DNA of 64,000 nt from Micropterix aruncella (lineage: Eukaryota; Arthropoda; Insecta; Lepidoptera; Micropterigidae), in the NCBI GenBank assembly GCA_944548615.1, contig OX155952.1, positions 33,694,057 to 33,758,056 of the forward strand. Direction: 5' to 3'. This document shows, piece by piece, positions 1 through 11,325 of the stretch. Under the pieces are notes generated by a model. It was not told where the DNA came from, ran no database searches, and was given only the letters and a program-made list of their open reading frames with translations. The translations under genes and the position numbers were made by a program. Each line of letters starts with the position of its first letter. The stretch's first letter is position 1.

Positions 1-840
1 TGGTCTCTAATAAAAAATTGGGGGAAAAATGCATTCGGTGTTTCAGATATTCAGTTTCCTACTTCATGCCAGGCTACATCGCATGAAAGTAAATTTTCTT
101 TTACTAATTAAAATAAATGTTTGATATACATAGTATAATTTTGAATAACCAAAGTAATAGTGTTTAAAAAATCATTTTAACTCAAAGGTACCTACTAGAT
201 TTCTAGAGGTACTAAATAAAAAGATACTAGGTACTACTTGTTAACCCTTCAAGTAGCGGCATAATTTCATGTCAGACCGCGGTAATTTATTGGAATTTCT
301 TGCAATATCGCCGCGCTTGACGAAAAGTACTATAACTATGGAACTACTACAGGAATCATAAAAACAATAATTTCATTTATAGAATATAGAATATTGAAGA
401 TGAGAAATTTCATATATAGAATATTGAAATTTTATTTTGTAAAACAATTAGATAATTATGAATAAATATAAGAAAATCTAGAAAGTAAAAAAAACTCGGC
501 ATTTCTAACTTGTACTTGTCTTACGGAAAAATACGGAACCCTATTTAAAAATTGTAAATACTATCGTGATCTTTATTAGATTCTCTATCAAAGGTAATAT
601 TTCGTTTTGCTTATTTACAGCTCATAAAAACCAATAAAATTTTTGATGATTTCTCGAAAAAAAAAATACGATGTTTGACAATGGAATTTACCAGAAATAT
701 CCGCGAAATGACGCGCGAAATTATTTTAGCGGCCGTCTATGTATCTATGGTAATAATGAAATATTTGGTATGGATTTTAGGATGCGTTCGAATTAGAAAA
801 TGATATTACTGTGCGCTCAGGGAGCGCCAGCCGGACGTAG
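1..840. other. AT-rich intergenic DNA, no gene seen
   Basis: This stretch has short AT-rich runs and no open frame of convincing composition. Two near-copies of a phrase of about 20 bases containing AGAATATTGAA lie around 380-430. No transposon terminus or RNA gene was recognised. Confidence 0.6.
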
Positions 841-841
841 C

Positions 842-899
842 CGGGGGGGTCGTTACGTAGCCGAAGGGGTAACCCTTCGGCTACGTAACGACCCCCCCG
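842..899. repeat. Perfect 27-bp inverted repeat with 4-nt loop
   Basis: Bases 842-868 are the exact reverse complement of 873-899, with loop GTAA. The arms begin with a run of seven G and contain TTACGTAGCCGAAGGG. A foldback this long and perfect cannot be chance. It is not part of any coding frame. It is one of several tiny-loop hairpins in this window. Confidence 0.95.
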
Positions 900-1342
900 C
901 AATGGTCCTTGCAATAATATAATTATCTAAAAAATATATTTCTGGGAGCCTAAAATTGTGAGAGGTCACAGCGACAACCGCTTATTATAGAAGTCATTAC
1001 TGGGGCCAGTGCATGAATAATGATTTTTGTCGAAACAAAAAGAAGTGGAGCACGCTTGTTTATGCATAACGGAATGAGCGGTCCATTTGGATGACAAAAG
1101 AGAGTAATGTACTACATTGTTGATAAGGCGTACTTGCTGCTTTGTACGTGTCAAGATGGCTGTAATTTGATGCATCGATATAACCTAATAATACGTTGGT
1201 TTTTATGTCGATCTAAACATACATATCAATGAGGAAATCACCATATCTTACACAGTTTCAAGCGTCTATGAAGAGACTTTTTCATAAAAATTACTTGTCT
1301 TTGCATTGTGTATTACATTATATATTATTAATACGCTAAAAA

Positions 1343-1519
1343 CAAATTTACCGCGTAAATTTTATAGCACCCGACGTTTCGGCGACGTTCCGCTGCCGTT
1401 GTTTTAGGTACCTGTCTGTAGTTGACCCGCAACCGGTCAATGAGAAACAGTCTGCCCTGGACAACGGCGGTTGCAACATCACCGAAACGGGTGCTACAAA
1501 TTTCAAGCGGTAAATTGAT
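1343..1519. repeat. Palindromic repeat resembling paired PLE termini
   Basis: The left part (about 1343-1400) holds AAATTTACCGCG, TAGCACCCGACGTTTCGGC and GCCGTTGTT. The right part (about 1449-1519) holds CCTGGACAACGGCGGTTGC, CCGAAACGGGTGCTAC and CGGTAAATT. Together they form an imperfect foldback. The same two terminal motifs flank the GIY-YIG remnant at 17,603-18,180, and a better-preserved palindrome lies at 9,616-9,757. I infer a short non-autonomous derivative of a Penelope-like element in which both terminal sequences became joined. Confidence 0.6.
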
Positions 1520-1612
1520 TTTTACCCGATTTGTAATGTGCTTATCTATAGGTGCTTATTATTGGTATTAGAATCAGAAGATCGCCAACGCCAACTATAC
1601 ATCTGGTTGGTA

Positions 1613-1876
1613 AGGACGTGGCATAGTGGTTAGGTCGCCTGATCTTGAATTGTAAGGTTCCGGGGTCGATTGCCGGCTAGGTCACCATTTTCCGTTGGGA
1701 TAAAATTAGCGGAATTGCATTTCGATTCCGTCGATCAAATGCAACAACAAGAGACACACCTACACACATGTTACGCGCACACATACTTACTTTTTCATAG
1801 TATGCTGGTTGTAAGAGATTGCCGTATGATAATAAATCCGCCCATTGGGAAATTACACAATGAAACCATAGAATCT
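1613..1876 (+). mobile_element. tRNA-derived SINE, decayed copy
   Basis: The 5' end reads TGGCATAGTGGTTAGGTCGCC, an A-box-like tRNA D-arm, followed about 40 bases later by a degraded B box (GGGGTCGATTGCC). It matches the SINEs at 20,856 and 60,435 through the 3' motif CCGCCCATTG and the AC-rich tract. It sits against the LINE-like pseudogene at 1,881-2,640. No target duplication could be resolved. It is an older copy than the other two, judging by its mismatches. Confidence 0.75.
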
Positions 1877-1880
1877 GAGA

Positions 1881-2640
1881 CGCGGAAATCGCTGTTTTAG
1901 ATATTTTTTCTAGAAAGGAGTTGATTATTTTCCTGGAGAGACTAAGATCTTTAAAGATGTGAAACAGAGATTTGGCTTTTGTGATATTTGATTCCCATGG
2001 TACAGTTAACTCTACAATAATAGCGTTCTTCCGAGATAGGGAGTAAAGAGTTATATTTGGACGAAGAGCTGTGCATCGGAGACTTTCAGGAAATGTATAC
2101 TGCTTAGAGACCGAATCTACCTCCATAATCCAATATAAAGCTTTCTCGATTATTGAGAAATGTTTTCTAGTAGAATGTTTATCGCCTTTAGAGCTATCCT
2201 GTACAAACTACATATATAGGGGTTTTAGAGGGTACTGTCAGACAAGAGCAGACACATGCCTTGTTGGCAAGAGCCACTGAGAGACTTATTACCCCGCCAA
2301 TAGTAGCATGGACTTTGTCATGCCCGTGGGTGTACCGTCCTTGATCTAAGGCCACGTTGCAGCCAGCTAGAATATGTCTAGCTGTGCAAGGGGTATTACT
2401 ACAAACAGGACATGAACTATCTTCAGAATAGCTCCAACGAGTGAGGTTACTGGGGTCTTGAAGTATATGCTGGAAGGCGTTTAAATAAAATTTCAACATC
2501 TCTGGCGTCCAGTCATATAACATTCCCTTCCAGTGCATTGGAGGAGGAATGTAAAAGTCCCTATTTGTTGTCCAGTCATTCTGGCATTGACGGGCAATAG
2601 CATGGGCCATACTGTTTTTGTTGTATCTCCTCCCAGGAGA
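1881..2640 (-). pseudogene. LINE C-terminal region with CCHC motif (R2/zf-RVT-like)
   Basis: Two minus-strand frames (2610-2194, then 2126 downward) join across a frameshift. The upstream part has a CX2CX8HX4C zinc-knuckle-like motif (CPVC...HILAGC) preceded by a helix-rich stretch ending NLTRWSY. The downstream part has LRPNITLYS...IIVELTVPWE. This order is typical of the C-terminal portion of some retrotransposon polyproteins: a zf-RVT-like knuckle, then a PD-(D/E)XK-like RPDI...ELTVPWE region. Here the PD aspartate is replaced by N. No RT domain is present, so this is a truncated and frameshifted fragment. Alternatively it is the last part of a CR1-type LINE. Its 3' side abuts the SINE at 1,613-1,876. 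Confidence 0.6.
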
Positions 2641-3894
2641 GATTTCTTCAGGTTCACATTTTTAATAGTTATACTGCCATACCCAGTCCAATGTCATCCT
2701 GGCTGATTGCAGCAAGAAGTGTCTAGTTAAAACTTCTATTTTTACGAAAAACGTTTAATCGCTCGTTATAGTGGTGGCCGATCGAACTTTCTTGTGTGAC
2801 AAACTCATCACATTTGAATCGCTAAGAAATATACAGAGACTAATAATGCGTAGGCAATGGTTGAGCCTACAAGGATAGATTGTGTATGTACGTGTTTGTC
2901 GAACAAGATGTTATTTGCCTGTAGCATCGTCGCACAGGTGTAGAAGCATGCGCATATGAAGTTACGAATTACCTTTCTATAGATTCTTTTCAGTTTAGAA
3001 ATTAAAATAAAGCGGTAACGCGTTGGAGCAAGGATATAGGTTCTACTGTCGTATCTCGCGGGGCACTAATGGGACCTAAAGCGAGCAAATAAAAATAGTC
3101 GCCGGAATATGAAAATTACAAAATAATTAAAGATATCCTCTCATATGACTTGTAACTGTTCTCTAAATGACAGAAAATATCAGTGGAGATACTGCATTGA
3201 AAGTAATGCAATAATTTGAAAATTAAATTACATATTAATAACAAACACTTGTTATTATGATTTCATCACGACGTTTTCACGACAAATGTAAGGCCTAACC
3301 TAAGCGCGCCTATTTATTTTTTTCATAAAATTCTTTTTTTTTTGCAATTAAGCCCAGTACGTAACAATACATGTACAGTGTAATAAAGGAATATTACTTC
3401 TGTATTATTTTATCCAGCGTTTCTGATGTTTTAGAATATCTTAATAGTTTGTTAGCCGATTTGATCTAACTATACCTAGAACAGTTAGAAAAACCAAGCT
3501 AGATAGAAGATCGTAACCTACCATCACATATAATTGTAGTGCAGCGAGTATAAGACTACCAAAACTAGTTCGATATGAAATAAACCTACATACGTAGAAG
3601 TCTTGTGTAATAAATACAGCCCATGTCAAGTAAATCATGTCAGGTGTTGTAATGGTGGCAAACGAACTTGAAGATTTGATTGATTGTGTGCATTTAATGT
3701 CTTAATTGCAATCACACGTCTAATTGTGAAACGTGCAATGCAACGTTTAATTGGAAATGCAATAATTGGGACGAGTGGTCTAGCCACGTGGCATTGCAAT
3801 ACGTTAAGACAATTACTTACAAGGGGGAACTAAAAAGGAATAAACATGGCGAGCATCTTTCGCATCACTTTTTCTTTGGAAAGTACAGTGGGAT
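2641..3894. other. Intergenic DNA, no gene seen
   Basis: The short frames here have no recognisable motif. Short stretches resembling mobile-element flank are present, but no terminus or target duplication was identified. Confidence 0.5.
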
Positions 3895-4197
3895 TTTGAG
3901 GCCCAGTGACCCAGTGGTTCGTTCCGCTATCTGATATTGGATACTAAGCAATACTGAGCATTGTCTACCTTAACATTCGCTTACATTGAGCGTCGGTCTG
4001 AAAGGTATTCCGATATCTTTTCATATTGCACACGATCAAAGACTGTTTCAAAGTCGAGGAACCAGAGATCAACATCGGCATTAATTTCGCGGTCACGCTG
4101 TCCAATAACCGATAGCCTCTCTAGTGTCTAAGCCCCTGCGAAAGCCGAACTGTGTATTTCCAATGCCCTCTTCTAGCTTATGGTATCATCTATCGTG
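3895..4197 (-). pseudogene. LINE reverse transcriptase fragment
   Basis: Minus-strand translation gives two conserved RT blocks in different frames. One frame has LEEGIGNTQFGFRRGLDTREAI, matching the 'QFGFR.G..T..AI' block of non-LTR RTs. The neighbouring frame continues with DVDLWFLDFETVFDRV, the palm block that carries the first catalytic aspartate (normally 'FIDYEKAFDRV'). A frameshift therefore lies near 4,085. The region downstream toward 3,895 decays, with further stops. The YxDD/FADD block is missing. It ends at the (TAAA)n tail of a second LINE at 4,202, which probably inserted into it. Confidence 0.65.
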
Positions 4198-4201
4198 AAT
4201 T

Positions 4202-4775
4202 ACTTTATTTATTTATTTATTTATTTATTTATTTTCAGGAAAACCAACAGCTAATTATAATTTAACAATGCAGGCGTAACATAGCAGAGAGCCAATTAAA
4301 GGTTTTCACGTTTAAATAACGTTGTAGAAACATATGTGATCTTTCAATTAAAGCTATCGATTAAGAATGCATCAAAAATTGTTCAACAATTAATGCTAAT
4401 AAATTCACTGTTCAGCCGCTGCCTAGCTGAGTTAACACTCGTACAGAATAGATCAAAGTCAAAGCGTTTAATCATGTCATTGAAATTGTCACTTGTTCGC
4501 CACAAAAATGCATTTTGCCTATAGTTGGTACCAGCATGAGGAACATGAAGAGCAGGGTTAAATCTATTGAGTTTGGAAGGAACACGGAGATTAATTTTAT
4601 TTAGTAAGTCAGGACAGTTAATATTATTGGAGGTAATTTTTAGCAAAAAGGTTAAGTCCGCGGTTTCACGCCGCTTAATCAAGGGGAGGATATGAAATTT
4701 CCTGCATAAATTGAAATAGTTAGATGAGCTGTATGGGATTATTACGCCAAACTATGACTGTAACAAGAAGTACGA
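4202..4775 (-). pseudogene. LINE 3' end: ORF2 C-terminus plus (TAAA)n tail
   Basis: An open minus-strand frame (about 4740-4383) encodes a post-RT C-terminal region. It includes FHILPLIKRRETADLTFL, then LLNKINLRVPSKLNR, then a histidine/asparagine-rich 'HVPHAGTNYRQNAFL' block. This order (HFLPL..RR..ADL; INLRVPS; TNY..S/NAFL) is characteristic of Jockey/CR1-group LINE C-termini. The element ends at 4,202-4,238 in about nine TTTA units, which read (TAAA)n on the coding strand: a typical LINE tail that fixes the orientation. The 5' side is truncated. It is probably an old, inactive insertion. Confidence 0.7.
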
Positions 4776-4904
4776 TAGTCTGAGCAGGACTTATTATTTT
4801 TTTAAATGAATTAATTTATAATTTTACACGTATAAAAATGACAAAGACTACGACATTCTGAAATCAAAGATACTCTTACAAATAGCGACAGATTTAAGAA
4901 ACAT

Positions 4905-6396
4905 AATAATATACTGCCAACAACTTTGACGACAAATGGAACTTATTCTCCAAAGCATACCAAGATGAAGTCAAAAGCAAGATACTTACCATCAAAACGA
5001 GAAAACGGTCTGCAACTAGTAAACCTTTGGTTAATGTACATGTTTTTTTTTATCGATATCAAGAAAAAAGCTTGGGATTCTTACAAAAGATGCAAAGAGT
5101 GTCATGACATAAAAAGAAACCATGCCTATTATCAAAAATACCGACAGCATTGTAACGAAGTGACAAGAGCCTGAGGCAGTTGAGGGAATCGTTCGAGAAA
5201 CATGTAATAGAGGGCGGCTCCAAATCATTTTAAAAATATATGAGAATACCAGCAGTCTTCAAGACGTCTGTGCCCCAAATGGTCAAGGATCCGAGTAATA
5301 GTAAAATGCTGACTTCCATTAAAGATATTTCTGATGCATTCAGTAGGCAGTTTTATCTAATATATGTTAGTGAAACCTCTGGATCCATACCTCCAATCAA
5401 AGGTGAAAGGACCGATGATACAATAGAGTACGTGTAGTTCAACGCCAATGATATTGAGACTTATCTAGACTTTCTCGCCGACACCTCTTCATGTGGACCT
5501 GACAACATACCGACCATTGTATTCCAAGGAATCAATCCCATCCTATCGTACATTATGACCTATTCGATTGAGAATGGCTCTGTACCTCAGCGGTTGACAA
5601 CTGCTACAATTACGCCAATTTAAAAAAAAGTGTTATAAACTAGACCCGGTCAACTACCGTCCCATAAGTGTAACTTCTGTTTTATGCAAATGTATGGAAA
5701 GAATAGTAGTAGCTAACTCTATTAGGAAGTACACAACAGACCACCACTTACTTCCGGAAGAGCAGCACGGTTTTATCCCTGGGAAATCCGTTACCACTTA
5801 TCTCCTTTCCTGCGTAAACACATGGAGCATTGCTATGGATATCCACATCCCGATCGATGTGCTATACTTGGACTTTGAAAGGGTATTTCACAAGGTACCG
5901 CTGGAAAGGCTTCATGCTAAGCTAGAACATATCGGCATACAAGGCAAGCTGTATAGCTGGATTAAGTCCTTTTTGAGTGGTTGCACATTTAAAGTGCGAA
6001 TTGGCGACACTCTCTCAGACGAATTCAATGTGGTCAGTGGAGTTGTGCAAGGATCAGTGTTGGTCTCTACGCTGCTCAACCTGTTCATGGCGGATCTTAA
6101 AAAAGAGATAACATAAAGTGTGAGTTTCTTTGCGGATGACACTAAAATGTTTGCAAATCCTACTATAGCAAATCTCAGCAAAGACCTTGATCAAATTCTT
6201 GACATGTCCACAACATGGTTGATAAGGCTAAATGCTGACAAGTGAACGGTCCTTCACATTGGCAAGAGCGATTTCAAACACCAGTACTATCTAGGGTCAG
6301 TTCCATTACAAAGTGTTACGAAACAAAAGGATCTGGACATAACGATAGTGAGCGATCTGAAGTGGGGTGAGCACATTACACAGATCGTGAAAAAAG
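4905..6396 (+). pseudogene. CR1/L2-like LINE ORF2, 5' portion with RT
   Basis: Reading across frames gives linker sequence (FDDKWNLFSKAY, KKKAWDSYKRC near 5,070), a spacer (5,240-5,437), and the RT domain. The RT blocks seen are SCGPDNIP (about 5,490), DPVNYRPISVTSVLCK (about 5,650), HGFIPGKSVTTYLL (about 5,770), DVLYLDFERVFHKVP (about 5,860), GVVQGSVL (about 6,045) and SFFADDTKMF (about 6,125). FADD is the catalytic site and is intact at sequence level. Stops are present at about 5,437, 5,620, 6,114 and 6,243, along with frameshifts, so no enzyme can be made. The frame is cut at 6,396 by a retroposon and resumes at 7,349. The upstream endonuclease domain is absent, so the copy is 5'-truncated. 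Confidence 0.8.
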
Positions 6397-7348
6397 GGAT
6401 AGGGAGCTAATGGGCCCTTGCTGAGTTGGCCACGAAGACCCATTCTGTTCAGGGTTGGTCACACTCACGGGTCAACACCCATCCGACGGCCTTCACGCAT
6501 GAAGTGCGAGCCTGGGTAGGACTCTGGCCTCAGGGTTAGTTTCTCCTAGGAATCAAACTTCTGGCGCTCCTGGACGGTCTGCGCACCGTGCGGCATTAGC
6601 CAATCGATTGCGCACTCTGACTAACAGTTGGGGGAGTCTGGAAGCAGTACTGTTTCCTATAGATAGATTCGGTAAACACCGTTTCACCGCTTCGTAAAGG
6701 TAATCTGGTCACACTTGGAAGTAAGGGCGTGAGTGTCGGCCCGCCAGGTAACATTCCTGGCTATCTCGCGGTTAAGGCGTTGGCCTCTTACGGGCTTGTG
6801 GCGTAGCTAGACGGTGGACTGTTTCATCCCCAAGTCTTCTACGTTCACTTCCAGGGAGATAGAACGACTAATCGTTAAAACTTCCTGAGGTGACGGGCTC
6901 GCCCGCTGTAGTCGACAACCCAAGTTGTTTCCTATAGAGCGGGGGTGGTTGCGGACCTTACGGCGACTGCTCTTGAAACGACCATCGGCTACCCGATCCT
7001 GGGTGAACAGCCGGGCAAAGGATGCCGTGGTCCGCGATAGATTCGGTATACACCGTTTCACCGCTTCGTAAGGGAGAGGACGGCGCAAGCGACCTCGAAC
7101 TCATAACCAATCGAGAGACTGGAGTAATCTGGTCGCAATTGGAAGTAAGGGCGTGAGTGTAAGCCCGCTGGGTAACAATCCTTGCTATCTTGGGGTTGAG
7201 GCGTTGGCCTATTACGGGTTCGTGGCGGAGCTAGCCGGTGGACTGTTTTGTCCAAGTCTTCTGCGCTCACTCCAGGGAGATAGAACGACTAATCGTTAAA
7301 ACTTCCTGAGGTGACGGGCTCGCCCGTTGTAGTCGACAACTCTAGTAA
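6397..7348 (-). mobile_element. GC-rich retroposon dimer with 13-bp target duplication
   Basis: The flanks are exact 13-bp direct repeats ATCGTGAAAAAAG at 6,384-6,396 and 7,349-7,361, inside the LINE pseudogene, so both borders are certain. The insert is two head-to-tail partial units (about 6,410-6,936 and 6,937-7,345). Each ends GACGGGCTCGCCCG..TGTAGTCGACAAC. The first unit lacks a middle segment that the second carries. The 13-bp duplication suggests LINE-mediated retroposition. A segment reading CTCGCGGTTAAGGCGTTGG resembles the D-arm of a Leu/Ser-type tRNA, so a tRNA-derived SINE is possible. The strand given is relative to the 26,730 copy. Related copies lie at 13.5, 14.2, 19.7, 26.7 and 28.8 kb. 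Confidence 0.8.
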
Positions 7349-7834
7349 ATCGTGAAAAAAGCAAACTCAAATATGTACCTCATCCGCAAGTCATTTAACC
7401 ATATCACACCAGCCTTATTTGTGTCGCTATACAAAACCTACATCAGACTAATGCTAGAGTTTGTGAAAGATGAGGATCTCCTCGAGAAAGTCCAGCCCGA
7501 GGGACCAAGATTCCAATGGGGTTCAAAAATCTGGAATAAGCAGAACGATTCCGCCGATTAAAACAGCCCACACTCAAGGATTGTCGAATGAGGGGTGACC
7601 TCATTGAAACGTATAAGATCCTCAACGGATGCTATGATTGCCCCTAATTGTCCTCTATCTCCAAGCGAAACTAAAAGCATCATCTGCGAGGACACAATTT
7701 TAAGCTGGAGAAAACACTATTTCACAATTCATAACCAACCGGATTGTGGACTAGTGGAACAGTTTACCTGCTGAAGTGGTTGAAGCGTGTAGTGTCAACA
7801 TATTCAAAAATAGATTAGACCCACATCTTAAATA
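7349..7834 (+). pseudogene. CR1/L2-like LINE ORF2, 3' portion
   Basis: This is the continuation of the LINE interrupted at 6,396. It resumes as KKANSNMYLIRKSFNHITPALFVSLYKTYIR, the thumb region that follows RT in CR1/L2-type ORF2. It then shows EDLLEKVQ, RMRGDLIETYKILNG (about 7,590, shifted frame), and closes with VNIFKNRLDPHLK and a stop near 7,834, the usual end of such proteins. At least two frameshifts separate these pieces. AT-rich sequence follows to about 8,195 with no clear tail. Removing the 952-bp insert and one target-site copy would restore continuity with the upstream piece. Confidence 0.8.
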
Positions 7835-8195
7835 AAAATTGTAATTGTAATCAGTTTCATATTCAGACATATAAGCAATTATGCTGCCTGTTTGTAAAAG
7901 TAATAATAATAAATTATTATGTAATATTACAGTTGTAATGTAATTGTACTGCAATTATATATTTTATAATTATTATGTTTAATTAACGCCTACCGTAATG
8001 TTACTACAATTAAATAGAATTTCAGTCGGAGATTTTATCTTTATTTATCACGGTGGCTTGCTCATCGCATATCAAACTAGACTAAAACGAGAAGGGTATG
8101 TTTCTATGCTTGTGGAATTATTTTTGAAATTATAAGCGAACTAGGTATGCTACTATGAGGTTATAATAGATAATAATAGGTATGATAGGAATGAA
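7835..8195. other. AT-rich flank, possible LINE 3' UTR
   Basis: This stretch is rich in TAATAATAAATTATTATG-type runs. No gene was seen. It may contain the 3' UTR of the preceding LINE. Confidence 0.4.
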
Positions 8196-8935
8196 AATAG
8201 TGATAACATTGTCAAGAGAGCGTCGAAACCACTAGGTTGTGTTATTAGAATGTCAGCAGAATTTGAAATAGTTAAAACCTTCAAAATACTATACTGTGCA
8301 TTTGTTCGAAGTCATCTCGAATATGCGTCTCAGGTTTGGAACCCATCTTACAATACCTATATAACTCGCATAGAGGGCATTCAAAAACGGTTCCTCAGGT
8401 ACTTGCAATTCAGAATTAAATCATACATTCCTAGCTATTCAACGCGTTGTAAGAAATTCCATATTCTCCCACTATACAAAAGAAGGAGCATAGCGGACCT
8501 GTCCTATCTTCTAACTAAACATTGAGAATGGAAAGGTTCACTGTCCCGAGTTGCTTGGGCGTTTGAGCTTACGTACCCCTTGCTGCGCGTCTCAGGCATC
8601 CCAACCTGCTTTACGTTCTCACTGCAAAAACGAATTATAAGAATAATTCTTATGTCATACGAGCGAGTAGATGTTTTAATTTATTGGCGCGAGAATTTGA
8701 TATTGACCTATTCAACACCTCTTCTCGAAAAGTGAAACTTATACTAAACAATATGTTCTTTTCTTCTTAGCAATATTAGCATTTATCTAGTTATATTTGT
8801 TTATTTATTCACTTCTTGTATCTTTTTATTATTTGTGAAAACTTTTAATTCTCCTTCAGCACTTATTCTCAATATGTATGTTTAACTAGCTGTACGTTTT
8901 TCTAAAAAATGAAAATAAAATAAATAAAAATGATT
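8196..8935 (+). pseudogene. LINE ORF2 C-terminus with AATAAA-rich 3' end
   Basis: The frame 8,196-8,525 reads IVKRASKPLGCVIRMS, then FKILYCAFVRSHLEYASQVW, the conserved post-RT 'LY.A.VRS.LEY...VW.P' block of Jockey/R1/CR1-like LINEs. It continues with IEGIQKRFLRYL and a 'KFHILPLYKRRSIADL' motif. After a stop at 8,525, shifted frames continue with a YA-H-rich segment and FNTSSRKVKLILNN (about 8,710), the usual end. The 3' part to 8,935 has repeated AAATAAAATAAA. There is no RT core, so this is a 5'-truncated dead copy, distinct from the neighbouring LINE. Confidence 0.75.
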
Positions 8936-9615
8936 TATGCAATATTTTATGCCAGTTTGAATCCTGTGACTACAAACAAACTTTGGCACAATATTTGCTG
9001 CTGCCATTGCTTGACAAAGGTTCCCATATCTGCGGTTATCGATCGATTCAAATATGGTACCAAAAGGTAAAAAAGAAGAAAGCTGTCTATCTGAAGTCGA
9101 TTGCATTCTCGACGTAGTATTTTCCTTGTCCAATACGAAAAAGTGGGACACAACCTAAACGAAGATCCGACTGGAGTCTATTCAGCTTTATGGTGATTTA
9201 TAGCCACTCGCCGTTCAAAAGAAAACTTGTTTCACTTATCGGTTCTTCCTAATTGTATCATTATATTAATGGCCCCGCAATCGCTATTCTGTTTAGGAAT
9301 ATAATTTTATTGGAAACGAATGATTAAACCAGTTTTGTTTAGAAATCAATCTGGCTCAGTTATCTACATGCGTGTTCCGCTGTTTTTTTTGTCATTAGAG
9401 TCTGTCCTTGTCGAGAGCATATCTAGACTGTGTGTACCTGTACTCCATAAATGGATAAAACTGCAGATATTTATGCTCTATTCAGTGCGCATTTTACAAG
9501 CTTGCATGACCTTCGTTGTTCAATGATCATAACTACAATATCTAAGTCATAGAAGAATTTTCCATGCTGATATGAAATCGAAGTATATCGCGATAGTTTG
9601 ACTTTATCAATTGGA
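8936..9615. other. Intergenic DNA, no gene seen
   Basis: Short frames on both strands lack recognisable motifs. No terminus of a mobile element was seen. Confidence 0.5.
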
Positions 9616-9757
9616 TAAAAACGAATTTACCGTGTGAAGTTTGTAGCACCCGACGTTTCGGCAATGTTGCGACCGCCGTTGTCCAGGGCAGACTATTTAC
9701 CAGACAAGTCTACCCTGGACAACGGCGGTTGCAACATAGCCGAAACGTCGGGTGCTA
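9616..9757. repeat. Palindromic repeat, paired PLE-like termini
   Basis: The left arm (about 9,643-9,695) runs from GTAGCACCCGACGTTTCGG to CCGTTGTCCAGGGCAGAC. The right arm (about 9,707-9,757) is its reverse complement with a few mismatches, and the loop is about 12-15 nt. The sequence before the left arm (ACGAATTTACCGTGTGAA) matches the flank of the PLE remnant at 18,143-18,180. GTCTACCCTGGACAACGGC matches the other flank at 17,605-17,631. It is the better preserved of the two such palindromes. Confidence 0.7.
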
Positions 9758-10497
9758 GAAGTGGCGTAGCTAGTTGGTCAAATGCTCTGATGCGAATAGG
9801 AAATCGAGCCCCCGTCACCCATCTCAAATCACAACAAAACTAATTGAATTAATTTCAAAAATGTTTCATGTCTAATATAAATTGTTGAACGAATCACTAT
9901 TAGTTGGACATCTTACAATCAAATAAAAATCAAAGCATATCATTATTACTCAATTCCCATCATCCCTTGTTATCTGAGGAGCTATCAATTACCTACTGTA
10001 ATCGCACTGATATTGAGATGTAGTAGGAGTAGTAACAAGCTCTGGATATTTAAGTCTGACCAAAAAGATCCAGATTGGGTAAGTTTTGCATAATTTCTTC
10101 CATTTTCTAAGAAACGTTCATGGCTAACCGACCGAGCTCGCGCAAATATCCGAAATCTCGGCCTTTCGCAGTTTTGCGCCAGAAAGAGACATACCGCTAG
10201 CGAGATGCAATTGCTCGTGTACGTAGAACTACTAAATTCCGATAGATAGAGTTTTTATATACAGTTCTACTTGTTGCGTCTAGCTAGTTTTTGGAATAAT
10301 CAATAAATCGTAAAATTTGTCATTATTACAAGTTTGTATTTACCTTGCAATGTATGTTAGTTGGTATGTACCTATGTTTGTTTATGTCAAATCTTGTAAG
10401 CTTAATTAGAACCACTTCCTCTTATCCTATAAATTTGAAATTTTACACGTTGGTTCAGTTCTGATGACAATGCATTTTTATGGTGTGCATGGTCTGA
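9758..10497. other. Intergenic DNA, no gene seen
   Basis: AT-rich sequence with no convincing frame, RNA gene or transposon end. Confidence 0.5.
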
Positions 10498-10800
10498 TTC
10501 TACAACCAGGATCGGCTCCAGACGAGGTTACTCTTCCACGGTCAACAGTACAGATACACAATTTTGTATACGCATTCAATTATGGTAGCCCGTTCTAAAT
10601 TGCCCCATGACATCGCTGCTACACCCAGGGCACGCTTCCGACGAAGGGACTCCTCAACGGTCGACAGCACAGACACGAAATTTTGTATACGCATCCAATT
10701 ATGATAGCCCGTTCTAAGTTTCACCACGACAGGGCTGTTGTACCTAGAGTTGGCTTCCAACGAGGGTACTCCTCAACGGCCAACAGCACAAACACGAAAT
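10498..10800. repeat. Minisatellite, about 2.6 copies of a 119-bp unit
   Basis: ATTTTGTATACGCAT occurs at about 10,561 and 10,680. GGTACTCCTCAACGG-like blocks recur with the same spacing. Units are diverged by point changes. No coding potential was recognised. Confidence 0.8.
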
Positions 10801-10806
10801 TAATAA

Positions 10807-11325
10807 GCACAAACATGATAATTGTCGATAATAATCGTGTTTAACGTCATCGATTGATTCGTTTAATCGTCAATCGCGACTAACGATTGATTGAATCGTT
10901 TATCGTAATCATAACTAAAAATCGCAATTGATATTCTCGACAGCGATCCACTTTTTCATCGGCCGGTCCGTCGGTCGGACGTTCAGTCCGTCGTTCGGCC
11001 GGTTGTTCGCTTTGTCGGCCGGTCTCCGGCCGTTCGGACGGTGGGTCGGTCGGTTAGTCGGTCGGTCTGTCGGTCGGTCGGTCGGTGTGTCGGCTAGTCG
11101 GCAAAACCGGTGAGACTCTAAGTACAGTCAGCCAATACATATAATAGAAAGAACTGTCGGGTGGTATCTAAAGAGCAAGTTAGTCATGATCGGCAATTAA
11201 CGACTATTTGATTTAGTCATGATTACTTCAATCGCGATTAACTTTAGTCACGACTAAATTAATCGTGATTAAATCAATCATGATCGATTAGTCGATTGAA
11301 AAATTTAGTCGATTACCCAACACTG
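10807..11325 (-). mobile_element. hAT-like MITE with AATCG subterminal repeats and GGTCGG core
   Basis: The right end ACCCAACACTG (11,315-11,325) is the complement of CAGTGTTGGGT, a hAT-type terminus shared with the copy at 60,853-61,300. Dozens of AATCG/GATTA motifs in both orientations flank a core at about 10,965-11,105 made of GGTC/GGTCGG repeats. Subterminal short repeats are typical of hAT transposase-binding regions. The left terminus is missing, so the copy is truncated near 10,807. Confidence 0.65.
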
